From JANNBN01 sp031430595 (lineage in GTDB: Bacteria > Actinomycetota > Acidimicrobiia > Acidimicrobiales > JANYDT01), in NCBI GenBank assembly GCA_031430595.1, contig JANPBU010000021.1:9061-73060 (forward strand): a stretch of 64,000 nt of DNA, written 5' to 3'. Below are positions 26,342-34,923 of the stretch, piece after piece. The position numbers and the translations under genes are program-made. Position 1 is the first letter of the stretch; every line of letters begins with the position of its first letter. The notes under the pieces were generated by a model. That model saw only the letters and a program-made list of their open reading frames with translations. It made no database searches and was not told where the DNA came from.

Positions 26342-28541
26342 CGCGTCCGATGACATCGATCGCCGGTCTGCCGCATACCGTTTGGTTTCCGGTTTCGGCG
26401 AAGCGCCATGGCAAGTTCACGGTGCAATCACGCTCGGTCTGGCGGCCGCCATGCTTCCAGCGATCATGCAACAACTTCTGCCTAGGCAGGCTGCAGCGTG
26501 GACGATCCTTCTCGCACTCTTTGGCTTGGCGTTAAGCGCTTCGGGCGGGGCCAAACGACTTCGAATCAACGAAGCAATTCCAACCGATCCGGTAGTGCTT
26601 TTCATTGGCTACGTCGGGGTATTGCTTGCCGGTGCCGGACCATTTCTTTGGTGGGCGTGGTCGGGTCGATCATCAAGCAATACGGTCGCGTTTCTTGCCG
26701 CCGCTGCGTCAAGCGTTGGGTTGTTGTTGGCCACACGAAGCGGGTTACTTGTCGCGCTAGTCGGTTCGCTGTTACTCGTCGGAGTAGCTTCAGGCTCGGG
26801 CGCGAACCGCCTGGTTCTAGCAATAGCGCTGATGGCGATTCTCTGCGCTGCGGCCTGCTTCGGTTCGATGGCCGGGCCAAAAGCATCGGGTCCGAACGCA
26901 TCCGGTCCGAAAGCAACCGGGCCCAAGACCCCCGAGTCGTTACTGAGCCAAACGTCGGCATTTACCAAGTTGCCTCGATTAGCCATCGCAGCCGTTGCGT
27001 TGGCGAGCATCTTCCTTGGTTTGCTGGTTGAAGGTCCGCTGACAACTGGCCTCGATCGATTAAGTAGTACACAAAGTGCAGCCCAGCGACGCTCAACGGG
27101 TGGGGGTGCAGGGTTACGCAACGGCGAACCGCAGAACCCACTTTTCCGGAAAGGGTCGAAGGCCGCCGATGGAACACTTCAATACGCAGACTCGTTCAAC
27201 ATCGACCAGTTCGGCGCGCTGTCGACAGCCGAGGTGATTCGTGTGAGTTACTTCATGCGACCCCTTGGTTACGGGTCGCTGTTTCCGACGTTACTTCGTG
27301 GTCAAGCCTTTGATACCTGGGATGGTCGCGGATGGTCGGCGAATACTACGAAGGTCACCCGAAGTAGCGGAAACGTGCTCTTCGATCGAACCGAGGCTGG
27401 TGACTTTGAGCCCCTGATAAGCGGAGCTCAAGTGAACCTTCTCGGCGGGTCATCTGACCTTGTGTTTGGTGAAGGCCGAATCGCCTCGGTTGACGTGGCG
27501 ACCAACGATGTTTTCGTTAGTCTCGACGAAACCATTCGAACGACGTCTCCCATGGGAAAGGGGTCTCGTTATGTGGTGTTCAGTTCGCGTCACCCCTGGC
27601 GCGACGGCGGACCACCCACACCTCTTTCGAGCCTGAATGAAGGTATTGCGCTGTTTGAACCATACGGGGTTCGTCCAGAGCACCTCGATACCACCGCCCT
27701 TTCGCAACGAACTCGATCACTGGCCTTACAGCTCGGAAACGATGCCCCGTCGATTGAGGGCGTCGAGCGAAACATTGAGCGTTGGTTGGCGGCGAACACC
27801 GGATATGACTTTACCGCCCGACAGAAACCGGCGACCGGCGACGTTGTCGACGATTTTCTTTTTGAATCGAAACGCGGATGGTGCGAGCAGATTGCGACCG
27901 CAACAGTCATGATGCTTCGGGCCAATGGAATACCTGCGCGCCTAGCAACGGGGTATAAGCCAAGCGTGACTGAACGTGACGGAAGTTTGATGGCGTTGAG
28001 CCGAGATGCTCATGCTTGGGTCGAAATGTACCTTCCGGGGCGAGGGTGGGCACCCCGTGACCCAACGTCGATCGTGCCAGTGGTAAACGCTCCACCTATC
28101 GTCAAGCCTCAACAGTCGTCGCTGAGCGGAAAGACCCTGCTGGTGGCAGCTGCGCTGATGTTCGTGCTTGGCCTGTCAATGTTCGCGTTGCGCCGAGTCG
28201 CCCAACGACTGGTTCAGTTCATATTGGTCAAATTGGGGTGGGCCCGCCCCGAGCCTGATTGGTGGGAAGCACACGTAGCAACGTTAGAACAGCTTGGCGA
28301 GCGTCGCGGTGTGGCGCGTGATGCGACCCAAACACTTTCGGAATTTGGGGCCAGTCTTCATACTGCTACGTTCACAGATGATCGCGTTAACACGCTGGTG
28401 TCGGTGCTAGAACGCGAGCGGTTTGGTGATGAACTATTGCAAGCAAGCGATACCGAGCGTGCATGGGTCGAGGCAACACTTTCAGATCTTGACCGGGCGT
28501 ACCCCGTGACTACTTCCTCAGCGAGAAAGAACAAACGCTGA
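26331..28541 (+). CDS. Membrane transglutaminase-like protein (DUF3488/TGc)
   Basis: 736 aa from ATG 26331 (earlier GTG 26310 lies inside the DUF58 gene). About six membrane segments fill residues 20-240. A 15-bp-type repeat encodes KASGPNASGPKATGP. An extracytoplasmic transglutaminase domain near 480-590 has the Cys-His-Asp triad: GWCEQIA, DAHAWVEMY and RDPTS. One membrane helix and a cytosolic DUF4129-like tail (PDWWEAHVATLEQLG) end the protein. It is the third gene of the MoxR-DUF58 unit. TGc proteins of this type may act as proteases or crosslinkers at the surface. Its 3' end overlaps the convergent FN3 gene by 24 bp. Confidence 0.88.
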   Translation: MTANASDDIDRRSAAYRLVSGFGEAPWQVHGAITLGLAAAMLPAIMQQLLPRQAAAWTILLALFGLALSASGGAKRLRINEAIPTDPVVLFIGYVGVLLAGAGPFLWWAWSGRSSSNTVAFLAAAASSVGLLLATRSGLLVALVGSLLLVGVASGSGANRLVLAIALMAILCAAACFGSMAGPKASGPNASGPKATGPKTPESLLSQTSAFTKLPRLAIAAVALASIFLGLLVEGPLTTGLDRLSSTQSAAQRRSTGGGAGLRNGEPQNPLFRKGSKAADGTLQYADSFNIDQFGALSTAEVIRVSYFMRPLGYGSLFPTLLRGQAFDTWDGRGWSANTTKVTRSSGNVLFDRTEAGDFEPLISGAQVNLLGGSSDLVFGEGRIASVDVATNDVFVSLDETIRTTSPMGKGSRYVVFSSRHPWRDGGPPTPLSSLNEGIALFEPYGVRPEHLDTTALSQRTRSLALQLGNDAPSIEGVERNIERWLAANTGYDFTARQKPATGDVVDDFLFESKRGWCEQIATATVMMLRANGIPARLATGYKPSVTERDGSLMALSRDAHAWVEMYLPGRGWAPRDPTSIVPVVNAPPIVKPQQSSLSGKTLLVAAALMFVLGLSMFALRRVAQRLVQFILVKLGWARPEPDWWEAHVATLEQLGERRGVARDATQTLSEFGASLHTATFTDDRVNTLVSVLERERFGDELLQASDTERAWVEATLSDLDRAYPVTTSSARKNKR

Positions 28542-29804
28542 GCTGGTGGGGTTGATTCCGTTGCCACCAATGAACACCTGACTTGGCTGAATTGGTTGGC
28601 CGTTGATGAAGAGGCGAACCGTAAGCTTGGTGATGCAGCGGCCATCGAAACGCAGCGAATCGATGTCGTAGGCGTTAAGAAACGAAAACGATGTGGTTGT
28701 GCGCCCTTTTGAAACCGAGTCTGAGTCAGGCTCAAGGTAGAAACCTACGACGGGCAACGTTGTTTGTCCGGTTACCGAACCACTGATTCGAATTGGCGTG
28801 ACCGACGGATTGTACGTACGTAGATGAATCGCTCGTCCGTCGGTCCAGATGTACACCCCGGCCGGTGCCCCAGCGGCAAGCTGGCGGGGTACCCCGAGTA
28901 ACGTCGGATTCCAGGCGCGGCTGGTGCAGCGAGATGCCACCTTGAGGGCCGGAACGTCAACAGGTGACGGTAACGGGAGAATCGTTGTAGTGGTCGCGAG
29001 CGTTGTTGGTGCCTGGGTCGGCGGAGGAAGCGTAACCGGAGGCTGGGTGATGCGCACGATTTTTGGTGGCACCGAGATCACAGCAGAACTTGCAATATCT
29101 GACAGTGAGCCACTCTTCGGAATTGCCTGCACAAACACCACGTAAGAAAAACCAGGCTTGAGGCCCGAGATCAGCGTTGAACCAACTAGGCCAACATCTG
29201 TCTTTCGTGATGAAGGCGACGTCGTGAGGCGATACCCCTTGATCTCAACATTCGGTTTGGCCACCGGGGGCAGCCACGAAACCGAAGCTTGTTCCGTTCC
29301 GATTATTGCAGCGGTCACATTTGTCGGGGGGTTCGGTCGAAGGTTCGCAGGGTTTGGTAATTCGACGGTGTTACTCGGTTGCGAAACTTCACTAATGACG
29401 TTGGCGCTTTGCGCTTGCACGGTAAAGAAGTAGGTGCGATCGAGTTTGAGGTTACGAAAGTTGACGCTGGTGGTGTTGCCGTTAACGGTCAGCAGGTTCG
29501 TCGTTGGGATGGCGTCGGCTGAGTTAGACAAAATCTGAACCCGGTAGTTTTGAACCGGCTGCGAAGCCAACTGTGGAGGAAGCCACGAAACCCGAATCTC
29601 ATTGTCCCTTACCTGTTGGGCCTGAACCACCTGCGGCGCAGACAACACGAGTGCCGGAGTCGTGGTTGCTTGCGCTTGAACAGGGGTTGAGGTGAGCAGA
29701 CCAATGCCAACCGCTGAACTCATCGTAAGCACGAGTGTGGTGGCGATGAGACGGCTCAACGAAGTTGACCTGACTGGCGAAGTTGACCCTACCGGCGAAG
29801 TTGG
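28518..29804 (-). CDS. Secreted fibronectin type III protein
   Basis: 428 aa from ATG 29804. A signal peptide (LIATTLVLTMSSAVGIGLLTS, then PVQAQA) is followed by two FN3 domains (about 50-150 and 150-245; IRVSWLPP and ASVSWLPP strands), a Thr/Pro linker, and a C-terminal beta domain of about 130 residues with two Cys. Longer starts (GTG 29870, ATG 29864) would leave almost no space to the divergent gene and give a very long n-region, so I prefer 29804. It is probably exported by Sec and released. The function is unknown. Confidence 0.7.
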   Translation of the reverse strand, partial: PTSPVGSTSPVRSTSLSRLIATTLVLTMSSAVGIGLLTSTPVQAQATTTPALVLSAPQVVQAQQVRDNEIRVSWLPPQLASQPVQNYRVQILSNSADAIPTTNLLTVNGNTTSVNFRNLKLDRTYFFTVQAQSANVISEVSQPSNTVELPNPANLRPNPPTNVTAAIIGTEQASVSWLPPVAKPNVEIKGYRLTTSPSSRKTDVGLVGSTLISGLKPGFSYVVFVQAIPKSGSLSDIASSAVISVPPKIVRITQPPVTLPPPTQAPTTLATTTTILPLPSPVDVPALKVASRCTSRAWNPTLLGVPRQLAAGAPAGVYIWTDGRAIHLRTYNPSVTPIRISGSVTGQTTLPVVGFYLEPDSDSVSKGRTTTSFSFLNAYDIDSLRFDGRCITKLTVRLFINGQPIQPSQVFIGGNGINPTSSAFVLSR

Positions 29805-29875
29805 CATGCACTGATTCTGGTGCTGACCTGCGATGGAGTCATCAGCAAGATGTGATGTTTTCATGATCACTTAGG

Positions 29876-30250
29876 GTGAACGAGCAGAGTGATCTCATGG
29901 ATCATGATGAATCTAGCCCTCTTTCTGCCCGTTTTCGGGCAGAAACCTTGCTTTTGACCTTTGCTCTGGTTGAAGATGTGCAGCGCATGTCAGAGTTCGA
30001 TGATTTGCTTGACCAACTTGAACGAACCACCCTTCTTCCCAGAGGGGTACTTGCTCGGGTAGTTGGGGAGGTTATTGAGTATCAAAGCGAAGGTATCGAA
30101 ACCTTCGTAAGGCGGCGCCATACCGAGTTACAGCACGACGGTTTTGCGAATGAGGCCATCTGGCCTCAGATCTCAGCCGACTTGCGCCTCCGTCGGTTTA
30201 GTGCCCCCGCATTGACTATGCGTCAACTTCGTCGATTGGTCTACGGCTAG
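29876..30250 (+). CDS. Small protein of unknown function
   Basis: 124 aa from GTG 29876 (ATG 29897 is an alternative). It is mostly helical and charged, with no membrane segment or known motif: ALVEDVQRMSEFDDLLDQLE, GVLARVVGEVIEYQSEG and a C-terminus TMRQLRRLVYG. It lies between the divergent FN3 gene and glmS (69 bp downstream). Codon use resembles that of its neighbours, which supports a real gene. I do not recognise the family. Confidence 0.5.
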   Translation: MNEQSDLMDHDESSPLSARFRAETLLLTFALVEDVQRMSEFDDLLDQLERTTLLPRGVLARVVGEVIEYQSEGIETFVRRRHTELQHDGFANEAIWPQISADLRLRRFSAPALTMRQLRRLVYG

Positions 30251-30319
30251 CCCGGTGTTGCTGCTTCGGCCAGTTAGTTCGGCTTGCCGCTTCGGTTCAT
30301 TAAGAAAGAGATCTTGCCC

Positions 30320-32137
30320 ATGTGTGGAATTGTTGGTTATATCGGCCCTAAAGACGGTCTTCCCATCTTGCTTGAAGGATTGCAGCGCGTTGAGTATCGC
30401 GGCTACGACTCCGCCGGCGTAGCCCTCATCACAGCAAAGGGCGAACTGCAGGTCATCAAGAAGAAGGGAAAGGTTCGTGAGCTCGAACAGGCGATACCCA
30501 AAAAGTTGGGTGGACACCCAGCTATTGGACACACCCGCTGGGCCACGCATGGTGAGCCAAGCGACAGCAATGCCCACCCCCATGTTTCAGGAACCGTTGC
30601 GCTTGTTCATAACGGAATCATCGAGAACGCAGCCGAACTTCGCATGAAGCTTGAGGCAGACGGGTTCGAATTTCTTTCAGAAACCGATACCGAAACACTG
30701 GTGCACCTGATTGCGCGAGACCGTGCTGCCGGCATGGACTTGGAAGATGCAGTTCGACATACGTTGTCAATGGTCGAGGGCACCTACGGACTTTGTGTGA
30801 TCGATTCGACCCAACCCGATCGAATCGTCATCGCCCGAAACGGCTCGCCCGTCATCATTGGTATCGGCGATAAGGAAATGCTCGTCGGATCAGACGTGAC
30901 GGCCATGGTGCGGTACACAAAGCAGGTTGTTCCGCTCGACGACGGTGAGATGGCAGTGCTTACCGCTGACGGATACCGAACGTTTCAACTTGACGCGACC
31001 CCCACACAGAAACGTGTTCTTGACGTCACCTGGGATATCGAACAACTTGATAAAGGTGGTTTCGATCACTTCCTCCGCAAGGAAATTCACGAGCAGCCAG
31101 ATGCGATTGAACGTGCGCTTCGGGGTCGCCTTGATGAGCGATTCAATACGGCGAAATTGGGTGGTGTCAACATGACAGCCCGCGAACTTATGGGCATCCG
31201 TCGAGTCAAGTTTCTTGGTTGTGGGACGGCACTGAACGCGGGAATCGCAGGCGCGCAGATGATCGAGAATATGGCGCGGATTCCGGCCGACGCAGAATCG
31301 GCGAGCGAGTTCCGATATCGCAATCCGGTGATCGAACCCGACGTGCTGTACGTTGCTGTTTCTCAATCGGGCGAAACCGCCGACACACTCGCAGCTGTCA
31401 TGGAAATCAAGCGCAAAGGTGGGCAGGTGATGGCGGTCGTGAACGTCGTCGGTTCAACGATTGCACGTGAGTGCGACGGCATTTACATGCATGCCGGACC
31501 CGAAGTGAGTGTTGCCTCTACGAAGGTGTTCACCTCGATGCTCGTTTCGTTCGCGCTCTTAGGCCTACACCTTGGCCGGGTACGAGATCTTGGGCCGCTC
31601 GAAGGTAAGCGAATCATCGAAGGCCTGAAAGATCTTCCGAGCGCTGTTCGTGGTGCCCTCGCCCTTGAAACGCAAATCGCTGATATTGCCGAAAAATACA
31701 AAGACTGCTCATCGATGTTTTTCATTGGCCGGAATACCGGGTACCCCATTGCTTTGGAAGGCGCCCTGAAGTTGAAGGAAATTAGTTACATCCACGCCGA
31801 AGCGTATGCAGCGAGTGAGTTGAAGCACGGGCCGATTGCTTTGATTTCTGAGCAGTTTCCAACCGTCGTTGTGCTTCCCGATGATGAGCTGTTTGAAAAG
31901 AACCTCAGTTCGATTCAACAAGTACGCGCACGTAAGGGTCCGGTCATAGCGGTGACGCAACGACCTATCGATGCGTCGCTGGCCGATGACATCATCATGG
32001 TTCCATCGGTTACTGATGAACTCAATCCCATCGTGTTGAACATTCCGCTTCAGCTACTCGCCTACTACGCGGCAATCAAACTGGGCCGTGATGTCGACCA
32101 ACCCCGCAATCTCGCAAAATCTGTCACCGTCGAGTAG
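30320..32137 (+). CDS. glmS: Glutamine--fructose-6-phosphate aminotransferase
   Basis: 605 aa. It makes glucosamine-6-phosphate, the first step to UDP-GlcNAc for peptidoglycan. The start at ATG 30320 puts the nucleophile Cys at position 2 (MCGIVGYIG). GHTRWATHG and HNGIIEN belong to the glutaminase domain, SGETADT and CGTALNAG to the first SIS domain. The C-terminus LAKSVTVE is canonical. AGAAAGAG serves as ribosome site. No glmS ribozyme is seen upstream. Confidence 0.97.
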   Translation: MCGIVGYIGPKDGLPILLEGLQRVEYRGYDSAGVALITAKGELQVIKKKGKVRELEQAIPKKLGGHPAIGHTRWATHGEPSDSNAHPHVSGTVALVHNGIIENAAELRMKLEADGFEFLSETDTETLVHLIARDRAAGMDLEDAVRHTLSMVEGTYGLCVIDSTQPDRIVIARNGSPVIIGIGDKEMLVGSDVTAMVRYTKQVVPLDDGEMAVLTADGYRTFQLDATPTQKRVLDVTWDIEQLDKGGFDHFLRKEIHEQPDAIERALRGRLDERFNTAKLGGVNMTARELMGIRRVKFLGCGTALNAGIAGAQMIENMARIPADAESASEFRYRNPVIEPDVLYVAVSQSGETADTLAAVMEIKRKGGQVMAVVNVVGSTIARECDGIYMHAGPEVSVASTKVFTSMLVSFALLGLHLGRVRDLGPLEGKRIIEGLKDLPSAVRGALALETQIADIAEKYKDCSSMFFIGRNTGYPIALEGALKLKEISYIHAEAYAASELKHGPIALISEQFPTVVVLPDDELFEKNLSSIQQVRARKGPVIAVTQRPIDASLADDIIMVPSVTDELNPIVLNIPLQLLAYYAAIKLGRDVDQPRNLAKSVTVE

Positions 32138-32148
32138 CCAATGCCCGC

Positions 32149-32169
32149 GGGTTGGGGTTGGGGTTGGGG
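32149..32169 (+). repeat. GGGGTT repeat with G-quadruplex potential
   Basis: Four G runs (GGG, GGGG, GGGG, GGGG) are separated by TT, starting 12 bp after the glmS stop, in the 59-bp gap between the convergent glmS and DUF1501 genes. This meets the usual G3+N1-7 pattern. A further G-rich stretch follows to 32195. Confidence 0.8.
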
Positions 32170-32196
32170 TAGCGGGTGCAGGTGCGGGGGGTGGGT

Positions 32197-33510
32197 TTAT
32201 ACGCGTAGGAGGCCGTCGATGACTGTCGAACCTTTTCCTGCGGTCTCGTCGACGGGGGCGCCGAGCCAGCCGGTTCCTAGGGTTGCGTAGTAGTCCGTCA
32301 TCGACGTGGTCGCCGCGACATTCCCATCTTCGTTGCGCTTACCAAAGTCAGGTGAGGTTCCGTATCGGCCCGGGTTGACCGCGCCGGCGAGCATCATTGT
32401 CGATGCGGTTCCGTGGTCGGTGCCCTGGCCATTTGCCTCTGGGCGTCGGCCAAATTCACTGGTGGTCGCTACGAGCACTCGGTCAGCCAACCCGTTGTCG
32501 GCAAGGTCATCGAGGAACGCAGCGAGCGCATTCCCAAATTCATTCATTAACTCAGAGTGCGCACCGGGTTGATTGTCGTGAGTGTCAAAACTTCCCCACG
32601 GCACATGGAACACCTTCATGCCAACGTTGAGGCTGATCAGTTGTCGGGTGAGAGCGAGTGACCTGCTGAGTTCAGTATCGGGATATCGCTTCGGGCGCTC
32701 ACCCAACTTCGTGATGTTTTTGAGCAGACCCAACCCGTCTCCCATGTTTGCCCTGGCGAGTTCGATCAGGCGATCAGGTTCTTCTCCAATTCCGAGTGAG
32801 CGCCCTTTTTCGATGGTTGGATACATCTGAAGCGACGTACGCAGACGTTTTTCTAGCGGTTCGTCTTTAGCCAGTTGGCTTACCAGATCGACCTGGGGTA
32901 GCGACACTGTCGAGGCCGACGCGGTTACCAAGGCCTGAGTAGATCCGTAGCCCATACTCACACCGGTGATGGCCTCATCGCCACGAAGTTCATCGCAACA
33001 ACGTCCAAGAAAGCCGGTTGAGTAGTTGCTTGTTCCGTCAGGGTCTGACTGCCACCACCGTTGCATCATCGTGAAGTGAGAAAGGTCGGGTTTAGCTACA
33101 CCGACAGCTTCAACAAAAGCGAGCCGTTCGGCGACGACACCGAGCCCTTTCGGGACGGCGTACTTATCGTCAAGTTTGACCATCTGATCGTCGGCCAACC
33201 AGATACGGTCACGAAGTTTGCGAAATTTTCCGTCTCCATACGGGACGAGTGTTGCGAACCCATCGTTGCCACCCTTGAGTTCGATGACAACAAGAATGTG
33301 ATCGTTGGCCTTCGCCTTTGGAGCAGCTCTTCCCGAACTCTTCGTTTGTTTCGCGCCGACTGCTTGTTTCGAAGCTGGTGCGGCTGCCGCGGGGTCGCTG
33401 TCAGAAAAGCAACCGGCAAGTAGGCTGCTTGCACCTAGAGCTCCGGTTGATAGCCCAAGCATTTGAAGCAGACGCCGTCGCGAAATTTGAGGAACTTGAT
33501 CGGTAATCAT
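32197..33510 (-). CDS. DUF1501 protein with Tat-type lipoprotein signal
   Basis: 437 aa from ATG 33510. The N-terminus has SRRRLLQMLGLS, a twin-arginine motif, and LLAGC, a lipobox, so it is probably a Tat-exported lipoprotein. The body is DUF1501 (sulfatase/alkaline-phosphatase-like fold): DHILVVIELKGGNDGF, VPWGSFDTHDNQ, SEFGRRPEANGQGTDHGTA. Its start overlaps the DUF1800 stop by 4 bp. The pair occurs in many bacteria, with no firm function. Confidence 0.88.
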   Translation of the reverse strand: MITDQVPQISRRRLLQMLGLSTGALGASSLLAGCFSDSDPAAAAPASKQAVGAKQTKSSGRAAPKAKANDHILVVIELKGGNDGFATLVPYGDGKFRKLRDRIWLADDQMVKLDDKYAVPKGLGVVAERLAFVEAVGVAKPDLSHFTMMQRWWQSDPDGTSNYSTGFLGRCCDELRGDEAITGVSMGYGSTQALVTASASTVSLPQVDLVSQLAKDEPLEKRLRTSLQMYPTIEKGRSLGIGEEPDRLIELARANMGDGLGLLKNITKLGERPKRYPDTELSRSLALTRQLISLNVGMKVFHVPWGSFDTHDNQPGAHSELMNEFGNALAAFLDDLADNGLADRVLVATTSEFGRRPEANGQGTDHGTASTMMLAGAVNPGRYGTSPDFGKRNEDGNVAATTSMTDYYATLGTGWLGAPVDETAGKGSTVIDGLLRV

Positions 33511-34766
33511 GCGAGTTGAAACTCCGGTGAGCAAAGCGCTGTCGTGATAAGTCGACGCGAAACGGATAGGGCATCTGCAGCGCCAGCCGAAGCAAGAGCA
33601 GCGTCGTGGAGCGTGGCTTTCGTAGCTGCACTTACTTCATGTATACAACAACGCTTCAAAGTGGCTGCCACAAGATCGGTCCCGCTACCAGCGTCGATCG
33701 GCGTCATTTTCCAAGATTGACTCCATGCATACGAAGCTCGCGAGAGTTGTTGGCTGGCCGAAAGCCACTTGGCCCCGCTTGGCCATCCGGCAACGTTTGG
33801 CGGCTTGAACGGAAGTTGATCGAGTTGTTCGAGCGTCCATGGCTGAATATCGCCATCTTCGTCGGGTCTGAAAGGGCCGAATGCATGGGCCGAAGCGATG
33901 AACCATTCAATGGCATATCGGGGGCGGTTCAGCCGAGCATTCAGAAATTCTTCATTTCGAACAATTGCTTCGACTAGTGGGCGAATTTCGTATCCGCTGC
34001 TTCGAAACCCGTCGGCCAACAAGCCAAGTTGTTCGTTTGAGGGTGCAACACCAACGAGATATCGATAGATCTTTGCGGCGATGAAGGGGGCACAAGATGG
34101 CTGCTCGCACAAAATGTTGACGATGTCGTTCACGTCGAATTTGCCCCGGCGACCTAGGAAAACGACCTCTCCGCCCAGGCCGTTTTCGGCGTTGTAGGTG
34201 ACCTGGGTTGATTCGTAGTCAACTTGCCAGCCAGCCAAGGCCAATGCGCTGGATTTTATATCTGCTTCGGAATAGTTGCCTCGGCCGAGCGAGAAAAGTT
34301 CCATGGATTCTCGAGCAAGGTTTTCATTGGGGGCTTCAACCGTTGAATCCGCAGAGTCCAGGTAGATCAACATGGCTGCGTCGTTCATGATCGATGCAAA
34401 CAGAGTTTTGAAGTTTCCTAATGCATGCTCGCGGAACAAGCCTTGCTGACGGTGCAGCATGGTCTGTTGCCCTACCTTTTCCGAAGAGGTAGCAAAATGA
34501 CCATGCCAGAACCACGTCATTTTTTCGTGAAGGCCACCGTTGGGGTTACGAAGATTGTCGACCCAGCCGCGAAGGTGCGGGTCCCAATCTTCCTTTCCGA
34601 CCTGCTCAGGATTGAGCGCCAGCGGAGACGCCGCTAGAGCCCAGTCAATAGCCGACGAGGACGCTTTTGGGCCTTGCGTCGCGAATCGATCAACGAGTTC
34701 GGCGGTGGGGCCGAAGCTGAGCCGACGAAGAACATGTGCGGTCAACGCTTGAGGTGTTGGTGCCAT
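33507..34766 (-). CDS. DUF1800 protein
   Basis: 419 aa, no signal peptide. Family features: HVLRRLSFGPTAELVDRF, MTWFWHGHFATS, DAAMLIYLDSADS, LARESMELFSLGRGNYSEAD. DUF1800 and DUF1501 proteins are encoded together across phyla. Since only the partner carries an export signal, this protein may travel with it or stay cytosolic. Four CCCCCACCA repeats and a large hairpin lie 70-90 bp upstream. Confidence 0.88.
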   Translation of the reverse strand: MAPTPQALTAHVLRRLSFGPTAELVDRFATQGPKASSSAIDWALAASPLALNPEQVGKEDWDPHLRGWVDNLRNPNGGLHEKMTWFWHGHFATSSEKVGQQTMLHRQQGLFREHALGNFKTLFASIMNDAAMLIYLDSADSTVEAPNENLARESMELFSLGRGNYSEADIKSSALALAGWQVDYESTQVTYNAENGLGGEVVFLGRRGKFDVNDIVNILCEQPSCAPFIAAKIYRYLVGVAPSNEQLGLLADGFRSSGYEIRPLVEAIVRNEEFLNARLNRPRYAIEWFIASAHAFGPFRPDEDGDIQPWTLEQLDQLPFKPPNVAGWPSGAKWLSASQQLSRASYAWSQSWKMTPIDAGSGTDLVAATLKRCCIHEVSAATKATLHDAALASAGAADALSVSRRLITTALCSPEFQLA

Positions 34767-34814
34767 AACTCAGAAGCTACGAAACCGCACCTGAAGCGAA
34801 CATGAACAAGTCAA

Positions 34815-34850
34815 CCCCCACCACCCCCACCACCCCCACCACCCCCACCA
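34815..34850 (-). repeat. four CCCCCACCA repeats (G-quadruplex type on minus strand)
   Basis: The 9-bp unit CCCCCACCA is repeated four times without error and trails into CCAC. The minus strand, which is the coding strand of the DUF1800 gene, reads TGGTGGGGG and can form a G-quadruplex. It lies 48 bp before the DUF1800 start. Confidence 0.85.
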
Positions 34851-34855
34851 CCACT

Positions 34856-34898
34856 AATTGGAGGAATTCCGGCTGAACAAGCCGGAATTCCTCCAATT
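34856..34898 (-). terminator. perfect 19-bp hairpin after the thiolase gene
   Basis: Arms 34856-34874 and 34880-34898 pair perfectly around a 5-nt loop (GAACA). No U-tract follows on either strand, though on the minus strand it stands 25 bp after the thiolase stop. It is likely a transcription terminator or an mRNA-stabilising structure. Confidence 0.65.
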
Positions 34899-34923
34899 AA
34901 CGGCAAAAAGGTGCTCGGCTCGG

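Noticed and set aside
30251..30319. glmS ribozyme or riboswitch
   Set aside because: Only 69 bp upstream, with no conserved ribozyme core recognised.
34856..34898. IS terminal inverted repeat
   Set aside because: Arms are 5 nt apart and form a hairpin; no transposase next to it.
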